NCBI GenBank assembly: GCA_947311845.1 | Contig: CAMZMU010000059.1 | Span: 37,933,226-37,997,225 of the forward strand | From: Poa pratensis | Lineage: Eukaryota > Streptophyta > Magnoliopsida > Poales > Poaceae | Direction: 5' to 3' | DNA: 64,000 bases | In this document: positions 47,041 through 58,342 of the stretch, one piece after another | How the letters are laid out: each line of letters starts with the position of its first letter | Numbering within the stretch: the first letter of the stretch is position 1 | Made by a program: the position numbers and the translations under genes | Notes under the pieces: model-generated | Seen by the model: the letters and a program-made list of their open reading frames with translations, nothing else | What the model was told of the DNA's origin: nothing | Database searches by the model: none

Positions 47041-47357
47041 CGCTTCTACGGTGGCGGCGGTACGGCTCGTGCTAGGGTTTTTCTCAATCAAAGGCGATAA
47101 GGGCTGAGACTTCAGAACAACTAGGAGCATTCTATATGACAACACGGGCCCACCTTGTCAGCCATTCGGTACCTTGTTGGGCTCGACCAGGCCCATTAAG
47201 GCCCAGCTACGTCAAGGAAAGGCCCAGGCCCATTTCGTCTCCACCGCCGCACCTATAAACTTCCTCTCGCTGAAACCCTAGCGAGCCCTTCATTTGTCGC
47301 GCCGCCGCCACCTCCACCCTCGAAGCCTCCCATCGCTCGCCGCGGCCGCTCGGAACG
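47041..47357. promoter_or_regulatory. Bidirectional promoter KRI1 / eL30 (unit B)
   Basis: It has the same motif set as unit A: repeated GGCCCA, TGGGCT, CTATAAA, AAACCCTA. It is 317 bases long; it lacks a 9-base repeat and several GGC codon-like units found in A. Confidence 0.75.
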
Positions 47358-49252
47358 ATGGCTCCCACCAAGAAGGCGGTACGAACCCTAATCGATCCTC
47401 CCATTTCGAGTTGGTTTGTGTCGGTCGTTTTCTCACTGGTTTCCATCGATGCGCGCTGCAGAAGAAGACCTCGGAGAACATCAACAACAAGCTGCAGCTC
47501 GTGATGAAGAGCGGCAAGTACACGCTCGGCTACAGGACCGTCCTCAAAACGCTGCGCAACTCCAAGGGTACGTACGGATCAGCTCCCTGTTTTGCGCTTT
47601 GTTCTCTCAATGTTGATTTGATCCATAGGTGTGTGTGGCTGGTTGATTAGTTCGTGCGTTTGCCGGATCGACGGAGCGTAGTGGTTTAGAGTTTGTTCTA
47701 CTGATTGCTCGGGCGTGATTAGCTTGTCGTAATCAATCTGCTTACAGATCTGCGTGTTGACTTTAGTGCTTGAGTTAACGTTTCTTCTGTGGCTATCGAT
47801 TATAATTGTGGTAGTTGTTTTTGTGTGGAGTAATAACTTAATGTAATGAAACCTAGAAATTTTGATTCGTGGAATGGGACTGAAGTTTACCTCATTGGCT
47901 TGCTTTGGCTGTGCCTTAGAGATGAATACAGCGACCTAGAACTAACAACCTCTTGATCAACACTTCTCCAAGACCTCTTCAATGTCTAAAGGATAATGGG
48001 AGGTTGTAACATTTTCGTTTGCTAATACTGTTTGCATTATGAGGTGGGTCGTGTGTACGTCAGAAGTTCCTTGCAACTTGAGCATTTGCTCTGAATATGT
48101 TTGGTCCAGTTTGTAGTTTGTAATCTTGTGATTTTCGGTTGTTGAATGTGTTTGAAGTCTACCTCCTTGGCTGCTTAAGCTGCCTTGGGAGCAATGGAAG
48201 AATAAAAAAATTGCGTTTTGTTGTTGATAGTACTATTTGTGTATTTTTGTATTTCTGCATATTGAAACTTCTATACCCTCTGTACTTGTTTTAGTGTTGA
48301 GACTCTGATTGTAGAATGGGGCTCAAATTTACCTCTCTGGCTTGATCTGATGACATCCTTATATGATTGATGGAAAGATTCAATTTGCTATCCATCTAGG
48401 TCATTTCTGTTTGAGTTCTTGGCATCCCTTTGCACTTCCGGAATTTTATTACAGTGAGATGTGTTCCTGTAATGATATTTCTGTGTTTGTACTTCATACT
48501 GATAGGATTTTGAATAGTAGAATGGGACTGAAATTTGGCTCTTTGGCTTCTTTTTGTCGCCCTGGAGATGAATGCAGTGCCCTAGAGCAATGACAGCCTC
48601 TCTATTAAGACTTCTCCAAGATATTAATATCTGGTGTACAATAGGAGGTTGAGATACTTGTTATTTGTCAAAAATGTTACTTATTGCATTGTGTTGTTTG
48701 AACTGGTTTCATGAGATAAGGGATCCCTAGTGCAGCATTCTTTGCATTCATATATACATTGGATTTCAGGATGACTGCTGTATTGATCTCCTTTAGTCAT
48801 TTGCCTTGATTCTGCATACTAATGGAAGATTTTTGTTTTATATGTTCAGGGAAGCTAATTATCCTTGCGAACAACTGCCCTCCGCTAGGAAGTCAGAGAT
48901 CGAGTACTACGCCATGTTGGCAAAAATTAGCGTGCACCATTTCCACGGAAGTAAGATAATTTCTTTCCTTATTGAACCATGCATTTCATTGCTTTGCTAT
49001 TTCAATAGCTGTTGCACAATTTAGGAATGCACTTCAATAATATGCCTATTCCCTTTCAGACAATGTTGATCTTGGAACTGCCTGCGGAAAGTACTACCGG
49101 GTGTGCTGTCTCAGCATTATCGATCCTGGTTCGTTAACATCTAAATCTCTTCCAAGCTATTTAGATTTGGCACCCTGAATCTTGTACTGATCAATTATGC
49201 ACAACCTTCAGGTGACTCGGACATCATCGGCACCACGACCACCACCCAGTGA
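47358..49252 (+). pseudogene. RPL30: 60S ribosomal protein eL30 with 1-base deletion (unit B)
   Basis: The exon positions mirror unit A: 47358-47378, 47462-47567, 48850-48950, 49060-49128, 49212-49252. Exon 3 is 101 bases instead of 102: CCGCTTAGGAAG in A is CCGCTAGGAAG here (near 48886). The frame is lost after ANNCPPL, removing the second half of the protein. Splice sites and promoter are unchanged and no other lesion is evident, so it is a very recent loss or a sequencing error. The other differences I noticed in the exons are isolated substitutions. Confidence 0.85.
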
Positions 49253-50072
49253 AGAGGAGAGAGACCTCCACTTATCTAGTTGTTCTAGGGTCGGGTTGTG
49301 CTTTCCAGGCCGACCTCTTGTTATCTCTGGCCATGTACTTTTTTGCGACGATGAGTTGTAGCCTTCATACAGATAATACTTCGTATGATTGTTCTTCAAG
49401 ACGTTCATATGATTTTGTTTCATGGTTGTCTTTTTTTCACATAGATCTGGCTAGATGTTTGTTACTGTTTTGTTTCTTACCCTCTGCAACTTGGTTGGCC
49501 TTGATATGATTGCCTTGCTTATTTTGTTATGAATCATGAAACGCAGTGAGATTTGGTAATAAAATCTGTAGTGTTTCAAATATAAGGGTCCAAAGTAACT
49601 TATTGATTATGCATTTTGGTGCCTGAGGGACAGGGCTTAACCTTCCTAGCCACATGATCAACAATACACTGAAATTACTCGTCAAGTTCATATATCAAAG
49701 GTTGTAACGCACAACTAGTAATGCTCCATAAGCATGCCACATGAAGTGATGAATGTGCGTACATAATGGATCACGGAAAATATGAAGCGCTCGCAAATTA
49801 AACCACTGCTGCTAAATCTATCCGTTTGTGTCCGACAAGAGGAGACACGCTTGACAGGTGCACAGTGGCTGCGCAAGTGACTTGACAGGAGACACGCCTA
49901 ACTTTTCTCTTGTGATCTTATACGTCTGCACATATCGTGGAAAAGTTAAAAAAAAACTTGGAAAAAAATAGCACGCTATAGCGCGATATACCATGCTAAT
50001 CGTGTATTTTAAGTCCGACGCTAAATTTCTAAAGCGCGCTATTTTTTTCCTTGGCATATATGCACGGAGTTA
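49253..50072. other. eL30 3' flank (unit B)
   Basis: It matches 25873-26699, with small indels. No gene. Confidence 0.4.
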
Positions 50073-50389
50073 GGGCATGTACAATGTTAGCCTTCTCTTA
50101 GCCATCCACGTCATATAGAGATGGCAAAATTATAAGTTGTACAATGCATTATCTCTTATTGTCATCCCGAGCAATTAATGAGAATTAATTATATTTTAGT
50201 AGAAAATTGTATTTATAAGGAAAGACAAATGGTACAATGGTGAAATTAGCCTTCTTTCATTTCGTAAGAGATCATCTTTTAGCTAAGGGAAGACAGCATC
50301 CTCTTTCTCCATTTTCTCTCCTCCAACTAGACAAATATCCTACGTGTCAACGCTAAGAGAAGGCTGATGGCACCCCATTGTACATGCCC
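50073..50389. mobile_element. PIF/Harbinger-type MITE (unit B)
   Basis: The same insertion as 26700-27023: GGGCATGTACAATG and CATTGTACATGCCC ends. The right flank TTA has become TTG. Confidence 0.85.
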
Positions 50390-52739
50390 TTGCTCAACTT
50401 GTGATATAGTGCGGTGACCCAGCACACCACTGCATTTGTAGTGTACAAGTCATTGATGTAACACGCACGGAAGGACCTCTCCGCAAATATTACATCCCTC
50501 AGAGTAGTACATCAGAAACATAGCCGGTCCAAGGTAACACTATAGGATTACAACACTATTCAATACAAAATCTCGAAACCCTCCTTTATATTGAAGCAAG
50601 TCTCGTGCAAATGAAATACAGAAAGATCCAAATCGAGTACTAAGCTGGAGATCAGCTCTAATTCTATTTCCTGATCCACTACTGCTCTTGTCACAGCCCT
50701 AATCTATTCCGCCTGAAATATCTTTATCCAGGGTTGTCTCCTCCTTCCAATAGTTGTTGTCTCCTTCATTGGCCAAGTGGTCGTCATGTATGCCATTGAC
50801 AATATTGTTGTTGCTCCACCATTGTCACTGTTGACGTCGTTCTTCTGCTGATGAGGTAGCAGTTGATTCCTTCAAGCTCCATCAGTAGACTTGACTCCTT
50901 GTTGGATACTTCCTTGACGTCGTGATGGCTAACTGGCAACTCCGTTGATGGTTCCAAAATCTAAGCAGGGGGTCAACGAGGAAAGGGTGAGCAACACGAG
51001 TGTTACTCAGCAAGTTCAAATTATAGGCGATAAGGTGTTTTATGCACTAGCTATTGCCATGACCAACGGTCATTGACATAATGCAAGTTTTGGAAAAGAT
51101 TTCTTCAAAAGGTCAGGTTTTATTTCAGAAAACTATGCTCACAGTCTCCACGGGTCTTTAGTCATCACTTGGGATGCCTTTCCCGCAGCGTTTTGTAGTT
51201 CCTTCCGGGAACACGGATGTGACAGCCACAATTTCTTGTTGTTGACTCTGCAGAGCTGCGTAACTTTACCCATGAGAGATCAACGCCTTGTTGCACAACC
51301 GGGCGATTCTTTCCCGTCCACACTCTCTTTGGTGTGGGGCCCAGTCGATGATCCAAGCCATTCGCCGTGCTTCTCCAACAACCCCGCATGCCCACCCTTT
51401 TGTAGGTTTGTCCTCCCCTATATCTTTTGGTAGACTGTTCCGGACCAAAGTCCTCCCCTATACCATAAAGATAGATTGTTCCAGACAACCCCTACAATCC
51501 ATCATAGACACCAGAAACCGTGGGAATTAAGGGATCCCACCCATATGCATGTAGTCTTGCAAGATCTACAGCCTACGGAACTGGCTGTCCGTTGACATGC
51601 GAAAGGGAAAAGATCACAGATGACTTCACCGTCCCATGCCAGATCTCATGGTAAACGCTTCAATACGGCGCAAGGATCACTGTGACATTGGTAGTTAATC
51701 CTAGGTATATACTTTCCCGTACAATGGAACCTCCACCACAACATCATACCGTGGTTCCATTTTCAGCCAACATAGTATATATAGCAATTCACATCATTCG
51801 AAAATAGGTTTTTCTTTTTTATGCAAATGATAAAATATATTACTTTTATAAATACTTTGATAAAAATATTTCAACGGACATGCAAGAATGAACTTGCCTG
51901 TGGTAGAAGTGACAGTTCAGGCCTTTCGGGGTTCTAGGGTTTGTGGTAAAACCCCGAGTTCTGAAAATAGCAAAGTAATCCTGATAAGGATTACTGAAAA
52001 CTCCAGCAGCATGCTATTATGCATAATCATGAAATGCATCGTCACCCCAAAATTCCCAATTTATGGATTTTAATACTTTTCGAGTGTTTTGGAGTTTTTA
52101 AAAAGTTTGACAACAATTTTCATGAGGAATAAATTTAAAGTGATTAAATTCAAATAGTTCATTATAATTGAACTTCAAGACTTTATTTTCCCATATTATT
52201 TTCTTTTAAGAAAATAGTTTTTGAAAAAGTATTTAAAGTCATTTCCACTTAAGGATCCTTGAATTTTTCATCCACAAAATGTTTTTCAAAACTTCAAATA
52301 GAACTTACACAAAAATTCCTCATATTTTGTAGAGTATGTTGCATATTTTTAGTTGATTTTTGTGTATTTGAATTTGGTGTAAAAATTCATTTAAGTTTGA
52401 ATATTTTTGATTTAGGATGAGTAACAAGATAGTCTTGGTATAGTTCAAATATTATTTTGAACTTAGTATTTATTTTCCCAGATTATTTTTCTTGAGAAAA
52501 TAATTTTAAGAAATTATTCCAAAGAATAATCCACTTAAGGATCTTTGGATTTTTAATCAAAGAAATAATTTTCAAAAATTCCTGTTAGTATTTTATTTAA
52601 ATAGCTTATTTTCTACTAATATTTGTAGATATGTTTAAAGTATTTTTAGGAATTTATTTGAATTTTTAAAGTACTTTGAAAGATTTGAATTTTTCAAATT
52701 CATGAAATTACAAAAGTACCCCTGGTCCAACTTGGTTGA

Positions 52740-52790
52740 ACCAAGTCAAAGACCAGGCCTGGCTCGGGTCGGGTCAACCGACCGAGCCAC

Positions 52791-52845
<55 letters not shown>

Positions 52846-55620
52846 GCGTTTGAACCCGTGCTCGACCTCCTCTGGCGTTCGTGTCGCCTGCGCCGTCGCC
52901 GCCTTGCTCCGGCCAACTCTGGCCACCTCCGTCGCCGTGGCGTGGGGTAAACGACTCCCCTCACTCCGCTCTTCCGGAGGGATTCGTGCTCCGCTTTCTC
53001 CCGCGGCCGCGCACAACCCAATTCCGTAGGGTTAGGGTTTCGGTGCCGCGCTGTTCGCCACCGTCCGTGACCTCCTGCTCCGCCATGCTTGCCATGGCTG
53101 GGCGCAGGGCTTCACCCCCTGTGCCGCCGTGGTGTGGTGGTGCTGGTCCACGACTTCCGTGTGCCCCCTCCAACGGTAGCGCGAGCACTGCCTCGCCACC
53201 GTGGAGCTACGGCCATGGACGCACGGTGAGTTCCTTCTTCCTCTGCTCTACTATCTCTCGACCCTCTTCTAGCAGCTCGTGGCCCTGATTTGAACTATTG
53301 CTCAAACCCTGGCTAGGTTCGTGATGTGCAGAAGATGATTTGATGATGAATTACTCAAATTTGTGCACTGCCTCCTCCATGTGCACACAGTAGAAGTGAA
53401 TGGTATAGATCTAGCATGTGTAGATCTTCCCACTGCCTCTGAATTTACTGTGGAGAGCATTTCTTGCTCACAGATGATGAATTTGACTTGAGAAAATTAA
53501 TTCTGAGCTAGAACTTGTACTAGCTGTGATGATATCTTAATTTTAGCATGATTTAAACATGTTTTGCTTGCTGTGATGCCTCCTTGTAGAGTTACACAGT
53601 GACTTTCTTGTTTAGAGATGCTTTTTATGTTTTCCTGTGCTTCTTCCATGTGTAAGGATGTGCATAGCTCAGCTAATCCAGCTCTGCTGGTTCACTGGCT
53701 TCTGTGATGCTTTGTTAAAAACAAAATAAGAACAGATACTACACTGTTACCTTTTTCCCTTGCCTCCAATGCTCAAACAAATGCTAAAGCACACAACTTG
53801 ACTCCCTTTCATCTCTCTATCCTATTTCTTGCACAAAACAGAAGTTCTCTGTGGTGAAATTTATTTTCCTATAGCACCCTACCTTGCAGTGCAAGGCTCT
53901 GTTAAGAACAGATGCTAAAATGAACACTCTAGCATGATTCTGTCATTTACAGAACCTGCTTAGCCTCTCACTAGCACTTATGAATCAACCTCTGTTGTAG
54001 AGTAGCTAGAGCTACGGAAGAGCTCTGATCTTGCTCCAAGGTTCAACCGTCTCCTCCTTGCTGCTTCTTGTGGTTCTACCGTCTCCTCCTTGATGCTTGA
54101 CTTTTCCTAGAGTTTAATTGCTAGCTGAAATGTCTTATGGTGGATGGGTTTAAGTAATCTCCATGATTAATGCTTGGTTGTGCTTGTTCTTGTGGAAGAA
54201 CAGATAGAAATGGGTGTGCTGATGGTTGTATAATGTGTGAGTTGTGGTTGCTGTGAATTGTGTGTGCTGCTGGCTACTTCTTGAAAATGTCTTTGTGGCA
54301 AATGAATTTGCTAGGATGGTTGTGGTGCTGTTTGTAAACTACTGGCTGGTCGTTGTGGTGGTGACACACAACTAGGTGACTCCTCATTTGCATTGGTGAG
54401 TAAGGTGCTTGGTTGTCAAGCTCTCATGCTTGGGCATTCCTTAGGGTTCAAGTAATGTGAGATATTTTGCTTGTGGATAACTCTCCTATGTGGCAAGCTT
54501 ATCCATCCCAAGCTTGGTCTTATCTCCTTGTGGGATTTATTCTTGAGCAAGACAAGTGGTAATTGTCACTAGATGGACTTGTGGGCTGATTCTCCTATGT
54601 GGGCTTGTGAAATATTAGTGGCTTTACAAGTTATGGGTGGTGATCATGTGGGCTTTACAATTTCAGATCTGTGGGTTCTCAATTGGCTTATTTTCTTCCT
54701 TGGTAATTAATACCATTGGAGAAACAATTTAAATTCCATGTGGCTTTGTTCTTATTGGTTCTTAATACCAATAGAGAATAATTTAATTGTGGGCTTTTCT
54801 TTAATAGGAATTTGACTAGATTAGAGGGAAACAAAAATGTTGCCTTGTAGACTAAGATAATTGGATCAATTATATTTGCATTTGCCCCCTGTTGCCTTTG
54901 TTGCTTGCTCAAATGGATCAATGTTGCCTTCTTTTCCTTGCTGCCTATTTGCCTCTAGATGATCCAAATGATCCAAAGTTGATCCATGATCCATTGCTGC
55001 CTTAGATATAATTCCCTCTAATCACCACTTGGGTATTAGGACAAGTTCCTAGTATCCAGTAGTCGAATTCCAACACAAAGTTGCCTCACCCTTGTGGTGA
55101 AGGCAAACATTTTAATTAGAAGAAACCTTTCTTTTGTTTTGGTTTTTATTTATTTAGGTGATACTCAATTGCTTTATGCATACAAAAGGAATAAGATAAC
55201 AAGGTTGCAAGGTTTGTTACCAAATACTTCTATATAGCACAAAACTTTTGAATTTCACAATTTCTAGAGAAGTTGAGAAGAACAGATACTTGCTTAATTC
55301 CTTTATTTCTGTCCTTCTTAAATGCAGGAATCAAGAATAAGACTTGGGAGATAAGAAGATCAAGATAAGTTGAGAAGATCAAAAATGGAGTGAAGATCAA
55401 GTTTAATATTTAGTTTAGGAATTTCTTTTATTCTTGTGTAATTTTCCTTTCTCTTTGGATGAGATATGTAACTATTCAATTATGTTGTAATATTCATTTA
55501 AGTTCATTTGGTAAAGTTGTGGAATGCCCAATTCCAATTGTTGTAATTAATTTGACTTGGACATTCAAACTCTGGAATTTGTATTTGAGATGTGTTGAAA
55601 TGATGAGATGAGATAAAATT
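52740..55620 (+). other. Antisense gene-like unit inside the LTR
   Basis: On the plus strand, opposite to the element's own transcription, the LTR looks like a gene. A CT-rich leader is followed by a GC-rich segment (52845-53225) with GGGTTAGGGTTTCGG and several short open frames, a good donor (CACG|GTGAGTTCC at 53226), a T-rich 2.1 kb stretch, a pyrimidine-rich acceptor (CTTAAATGCAG|GAATC near 55327) and a T/A-rich 3' end. The acceptor and 3' part are conserved in the LTR at 1-1026 (TTTTGTTTTGCAG|GTGC near 365). The open frames match no family I know. It is a candidate non-coding or captured transcription unit. Confidence 0.35.
52795..52843 (+). repeat. (CT)n microsatellite
   Basis: About 24 uninterrupted CT units. 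It precedes the gene-like GC-rich part of the solo LTR, where a plant 5' leader would often carry CT repeats. Confidence 0.95.
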
Positions 55621-56103
55621 GAAATTAGGACATGTTGTATTTGGATTATTATTATATGATCATGTATGTGTGAATTGAGATGATCATATAGATGAAATTA
55701 TGCTTGTGCATTTTGTTAAATTGAATTATACTTTGTCGTGTTTGAAACTGTGATCAGAAGTGTCGATGAATAGGAAAGGTCATGTCCAATTCGGGAATGC
55801 CTCGACAGATGATCCTAGTTTCTAATTAGTTGTTTCAAAGATCACGTCGAAGTTTATAGCACTCAACAGGATGATCTAGCTCCCAATTCATCGAGTCGAG
55901 AGAAACATCGATCCCTTTGTCTCTTTTCTTAAACGCGCCAAAATTTCCCGTATTTTCAGATGCATGCTATGCAAATGCACAATTCTTATTTCTACCCTTT
56001 CGACTCTCTAAACCGTGGGGTATTACATATAGCAATTCCGCTGTAAGTACACATCACATACAATTAGGTCAAATTGTTAAGTCACTCGCACTGCTAGCTT
56101 CGG

Positions 56104-56710
56104 CTAATCGCCAGTTCGCCACGTAGTGCGATAATTATTCGCATCTTCCAAATCCAACTCAAATAGATCAGAGCTAGTGTCACTGTCCGAACCACCATCA
56201 TCGCCATCGTCCACTCCTTCGACGGCCTAATCACCCGGTGGCGCATCAACAATCTTCCGACGGACGACATGGCGCTTCTCTTCCAAAGCATGCCCACCGC
56301 ATGTCACCTCCCACCTTTCCTCGCTGCCACTGGCGCCCCTCACAACATGAACGCCCTGCAGCCTCTTGTCTCCCACCACCTCGCCCAAATCATGGCCACG
56401 CGAGGACGAGGATGAGTCCTGGGGCGGCTCATCGCGGTCTCCCGACGTTGTGGTGGTTGTATTGCTTGACTCCGGCTGATTCACTCGAAATCTCACCGCC
56501 AGCTGATTCGTAGGAAAGCTCGATGCGGGGGACAGGAGGGAGCCGACGGAGGCGGCGAGGTTGCTCTTAGACTCAGCTCCTAGTCCCAGCTCCTGGATAC
56601 CGCGGTAGCTTTCCTCCATGTGCTTCATGAGTTCATGTCATGCATAACTTTCATTTCGATCATCTGGCCTTCAGGCTCCCTGACAGTGACAGGGCGGGCA
56701 GCAAGGTCGG
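56104..56710 (-). pseudogene. PKS-like gene, decayed and cut by an LTR element (unit B)
   Basis: It matches 27109-27696. It shares the older frameshift after MKVMHDMNS, has a further CAG-to-TAG stop (after DAPPGD, near 56227) and keeps the 19 bases lost in unit A. The 5' end is missing because an LTR begins at 56711 inside the codons for GLADLAAR. Confidence 0.55.
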
Positions 56711-57513
56711 TGACGTGGGGATGACCCCGGGTTACCCAAGTCCACAACTCGACAAGAAAGTAGAAGAAGCAGTCCGGCTGCCCGGCTGGCGGTCCGGGTC
56801 CGGCTACCCGACCTCCATCGCCCGCCCGACTCCGCTGGCGGCCCGAGTCCGGCTGGCCGCTCTCCGTCCGGCTGCTCCTCCAAGTTGTGGCTAGCAAGCC
56901 ACCCCGTACACTGCTCTCTGCCACTATTCGGATAAGACACCCGCACCCGGCACTTCTGATGAATAGCAAGAAGGAAGAAGACTATTGGCGAATAGCGGAC
57001 ACTATGCAGTATAGTATGCCACTATGCACGTGGGCCGTCCGTGCCCCCTGGGCGCACGCGGGCCGTCCGTGTCCCCTGGGAACATGCGGGCCACCCCTTG
57101 CCCCCTTGTCCCCTGCTTGTCCCCTGGGCTTCCCTTTATAAGGAGCACCAGGGCTGCCCTCGAAGGCAGAGGGATCGATCTCTCATTCCCTCACACTCTC
57201 CATTCCTCACCCGATCACTCGTACTAGCTAGCTAGCTCCACTCCTTCAAGCACATATGCAGCCGGCTAAATTCCTCTAGCTAGGGAGAGAAGATGTACAG
57301 CTCAAGGAGCAAAGTCTAACACGATATACTCCGCCATATATACAGATCAGATGCAGGATGTAGGGGTTTTACCTCCTCATGAGGGCCCTGAACCTGGGTA
57401 CGTCCCCGTGTTTGCCGTGCTCGCGCACAATCCCGCCGGAACGCCGTCACTCGCGCCGTAGCTACCCCTCAAGTAAGCCACCCCGTGGCATATGCTGTGA
57501 AGATCCCACGTCA
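56711..57513 (+). mobile_element. 5' LTR of a Ty3/gypsy (Tat-like) element
   Basis: The 803-base LTR has perfect inverted ends: TGACGTGGGGAT at the start and ATCCCACGTCA at the end. A TATA box (CTTTATAAGG, 57134-57143) lies in a promoter-like region, followed by a CT-rich leader. It is inserted in the unit B PKS-like pseudogene. The matching 3' LTR would lie beyond the window. Confidence 0.85.
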
Positions 57514-57532
57514 TTTGGCGCCCACCGTGGGC
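57514..57532 (+). other. Primer binding site region
   Basis: TTTGGCGCCCACCGTGGGC directly follows the LTR. The TGGCGCC core is the form usual for plant gypsy elements of this kind. I do not assign a tRNA. Confidence 0.65.
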
Positions 57533-58342
57533 TAAGCGGTGACCGGAGTTCCGTTCCGGCGGGACCACCCATCGTCGTCATCATCATCGCCGTCTCACCA
57601 TCGTCATTTTTCCTCTGCCCGAGATGCCCGGAGGCTCAGCGTCCGCGCTCGCCTTGGCGTCGCCTCCCGGAGAAGCCCGAAGGCTCGGCGTTGCCGTGGC
57701 TCCCGCGCTTGTGTCGGCGTCATCCTCGTCGAGCTGCACCTACACCTGCACGTGCGTAGGGCTCCTGCGCTCGCGTGCCGGCGTATCCACATCCGCGCCC
57801 GTCCTCAAGCTCCTCCCCGCCCGCAAGACCTCCTACTCGAGCGCTGCGCCGGCCCGTAGGCATGCTTCCCCGTTCGCGTCCACACGGCCACCTCTCCTCC
57901 ACGCCGTCCTCTGCCCAGGCGCCTCTGCCCGAGCCGCTCCGCCGTTGGGCGTTCGTCGATGCCAGCGCCTGCACCACTGCATCAGGCCCCCACGCCCGCG
58001 TGCTCGTCACGCCCGCCCTGCGCCGCCTCGCTGGCGTGCCGAAGCGCCCGAGCTCATCTGTCTCTCGCGACCTGCGTCGCCGCGCCGCCCGTCCTTCCGT
58101 CTCTCGGGTCCCGGCTCCGCCTTCCGCCACCCGCACTGGCTCGGCTGGCCCCGCCTCGGCCGTCGTCGCCTCAGCTCCGACTAGGCCACGCTCGGCTGGC
58201 CGGCTCTAGCTACCTCCGCCCCGGCCGCGCCCAGCTGGCCATTCCCCGGCTCCCCGCATCCGCGCCTCCTCCGCCCGAGGCCGGAACAGGCTGGCCGAGC
58301 TCCGCCCGCCTCCTCTGCCCGTGGCCGGCTCTGTCGTGGGTT
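57533..58342 (+). mobile_element. Internal leader of the outer gypsy element
   Basis: Very GC-rich, Pro/Arg/Ala-coding in several frames on both strands, with no recognisable domain. It is broken at 58342 by the nested minus-strand element. Confidence 0.5.

Larger units (their letters stand above)
50410..56027 (-). mobile_element. Solo LTR, 5.6 kb, of the Tekay/Del-like chromovirus family
   Basis: It starts TGCGGTGACCC and ends GGGGTATTACA on the plus strand, i.e. TG...CA. TATAG flanks both sides (50405-50409, 56028-56032), and unit A has the uninterrupted target (GATATAGCAATTCC near 27047). The last kilobase matches the LTR at 1-1026, whose orientation is fixed by its polypurine tract and integrase, so this LTR is on the minus strand. 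No gag or pol is inside and there is only one LTR, so it is a solo LTR left by recombination. LTRs of about 5 kb recall Sukkula/LARD-type elements, but I cannot confirm the family. Confidence 0.9.
31213..56710. repeat. Duplicated gene block, unit B (complete copy)
   Basis: It is homologous to unit A, and retains the 9.94 kb central part with the second CENH3 and most of CCaMK. It is interrupted by a solo LTR (50410-56027) that unit A lacks, and it is cut on the right by an LTR element at 56711. It is probably the ancestral-like arrangement, because it keeps complete CENH3 and CCaMK side by side. Confidence 0.95.

Noticed and set aside
47041..47145. N-terminal extension of KRI1 in unit B (start at 47145)
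   Set aside because: The extension crosses the shared promoter and telo-box. Unit A has no ATG in the equivalent frame, so the conserved ATG at 47040 is preferred.
52702..53288. A host gene with CT-rich 5' leader
   Set aside because: It lies inside a TSD-flanked LTR insertion absent from unit A, so it is not a resident gene, though a captured unit remains possible.
50410..56027. A complete autonomous LTR retrotransposon
   Set aside because: There is no internal second LTR, primer site, gag or pol. The right kilobase equals the LTR at 1-1026, so the whole is one LTR.
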